From Calditrichaceae bacterium (GTDB lineage: Bacteria; Calditrichota; Calditrichia; Calditrichales; Calditrichaceae): 5,451 bases of DNA. The notes under the pieces were generated by a model, which was given only the letters and a program-made list of their open reading frames with translations, did no database searches and was not told the DNA's origin. The position numbers and the translations under genes were made by a program. The stretch is taken from the NCBI GenBank assembly GCA_024763405.1, contig JANTFQ010000177.1, positions 1 through 5,451 of the forward strand, written 5' to 3'. Position 1 is the first letter of the stretch; each line of letters starts with the position of its first letter. Shown piece by piece: positions 4,827-5,451 of this stretch.

Positions 4827-5023
4827 TTGAGAAAATATTGTCTACACTGAAAATATGCAATTTTAAAAAGAAAAAGAAATAAAACAGATAACTAACAATA
4901 TGTTCATCAAAAGAAGAAACTTTTATAGAGAATAACATTTTCCAATAATATGTTCGGAATAAAAAATCTGTTTATTAAGTTATGGCGGACTAGACAAACA
5001 AATTATTTAAAAGGAGATATAAA

Positions 5024-5451
5024 ATGGCAAACATCACTTTAAAAGGCAATCCCATTCACACCGTTGGAAATTTACCGGAGGTTGGATCACAAGCACCGGA
5101 TTTCAAACTTACTAAAACGGATTTATCCGACGTAACGTTAGCGGATTTCAAAGGAAAACGAATCATCTTGAACATTTCCCCCAGTCTGGACACTTCCATT
5201 TGCGCCACATCCGTGCGTAAATTTAATGAAGAAGCAGTAAAGTTAGACAATACAGTTGTTCTCTATGCTTCTCTGGATTTACCCTTTGCCCATAATCGGT
5301 TTTGCACCACCGAAGGAATCGAAAATGTGGTTTCGTTATCTGAGCTGCATGATCGTAATTTTGGCGAATCCTACGGTGTACGCATTGTGGACGGCCCCAT
5401 GGCCGGTTTGTATTCACGTGCGGTGGTTGTTATCGATGAAGACGGAAAAGT
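5024..5451 (+). CDS. tpx: Thiol peroxidase Tpx (2-Cys atypical peroxiredoxin), 3' end cut by the window
   Basis: The visible 142 residues are the N-terminal part of Tpx, whose E. coli homologue has about 168 residues, so roughly 25 are missing. It reduces hydrogen peroxide and especially alkyl hydroperoxides using thioredoxin. The peroxidatic cysteine is C60 in SPSLDTSICATSVRKF, with T57 in place. The resolving cysteine is C94 in ASLDLPFAHNRFCTTEG, giving the intramolecular disulfide typical of Tpx. The conserved arginine is R132 (LYSRAVVVID). The usual DTPVC motif is DTSIC here, a proline-to-serine change next to the active site. AAGGAGA (5011-5017) precedes ATG 5024. It is divergently oriented to dusB with a 232-bp spacer. 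It belongs to a different peroxiredoxin class from the enzyme at 2431, so the two are not recent duplicates. No PerR-like box is seen upstream, so it may be controlled separately. Confidence 0.95.
   Translation, partial: MANITLKGNPIHTVGNLPEVGSQAPDFKLTKTDLSDVTLADFKGKRIILNISPSLDTSICATSVRKFNEEAVKLDNTVVLYASLDLPFAHNRFCTTEGIENVVSLSELHDRNFGESYGVRIVDGPMAGLYSRAVVVIDEDGK

Overview
The window looks like part of a chromosome from a moderately AT-rich bacterium of the FCB superphylum, such as Calditrichota, Ignavibacteriota, KSB1 or a relative. Two signs support this. The truncated first gene ends in a secretion-type C-terminal domain with the NYPNPFNPST motif that is very frequent in these phyla. The tRNA-dihydrouridine synthase carries the APMEAVTD variant of its flavin-site motif, which resembles Bacteroidota-type Dus proteins. 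The exact phylum cannot be settled from this sequence alone.

Layout. Bases 1-506 hold the 3' end of a large secreted or cell-surface protein. Bases 765-1121 hold a small four-helix membrane protein of unknown function with a strong Shine-Dalgarno sequence. Bases 1122-1917 are gene-poor: a possible decayed short gene, a GC-rich hairpin and a degenerate long inverted repeat. A peroxide-defence block follows: a PerR-type Fur-family regulator (1918-2352), a single-cysteine Prx6-type peroxiredoxin (2431-3072) and a Dps mini-ferritin (3168-3611). On the opposite strand, converging with dps, lies a dusB-type tRNA-dihydrouridine synthase (3745-4791). The window ends inside a thiol peroxidase gene, tpx (5024 onward).

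How the genes work together. The regulator keeps all residues expected of a peroxide-sensing PerR, including an aspartate where iron-sensing Fur proteins usually have glutamate. A 19-bp perfect palindrome lies directly upstream of dps and has the 7-1-7 architecture of PerR/Fur operators. Sequences matching its 14-base core at 12 of 14 positions precede perR and the peroxiredoxin gene. The simplest reading is a compact local PerR regulon: the sensor represses itself, a peroxidase that destroys hydrogen peroxide, and Dps, which oxidises and stores ferrous iron and so limits Fenton chemistry. The tpx promoter region has no comparable box, so tpx may be controlled differently. Perfect hairpin-plus-T-run terminators close the peroxiredoxin and dps units.

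No mobile element, CRISPR array, tRNA or rRNA was recognised, and no clearly new multi-gene system. The parts that established families do not explain are the small membrane protein with its upstream inverted repeat, the remnant-rich spacer, a possible operator with a tandem repeat in the dps/dus convergent gap, and the apparent regulatory code of the PerR block.
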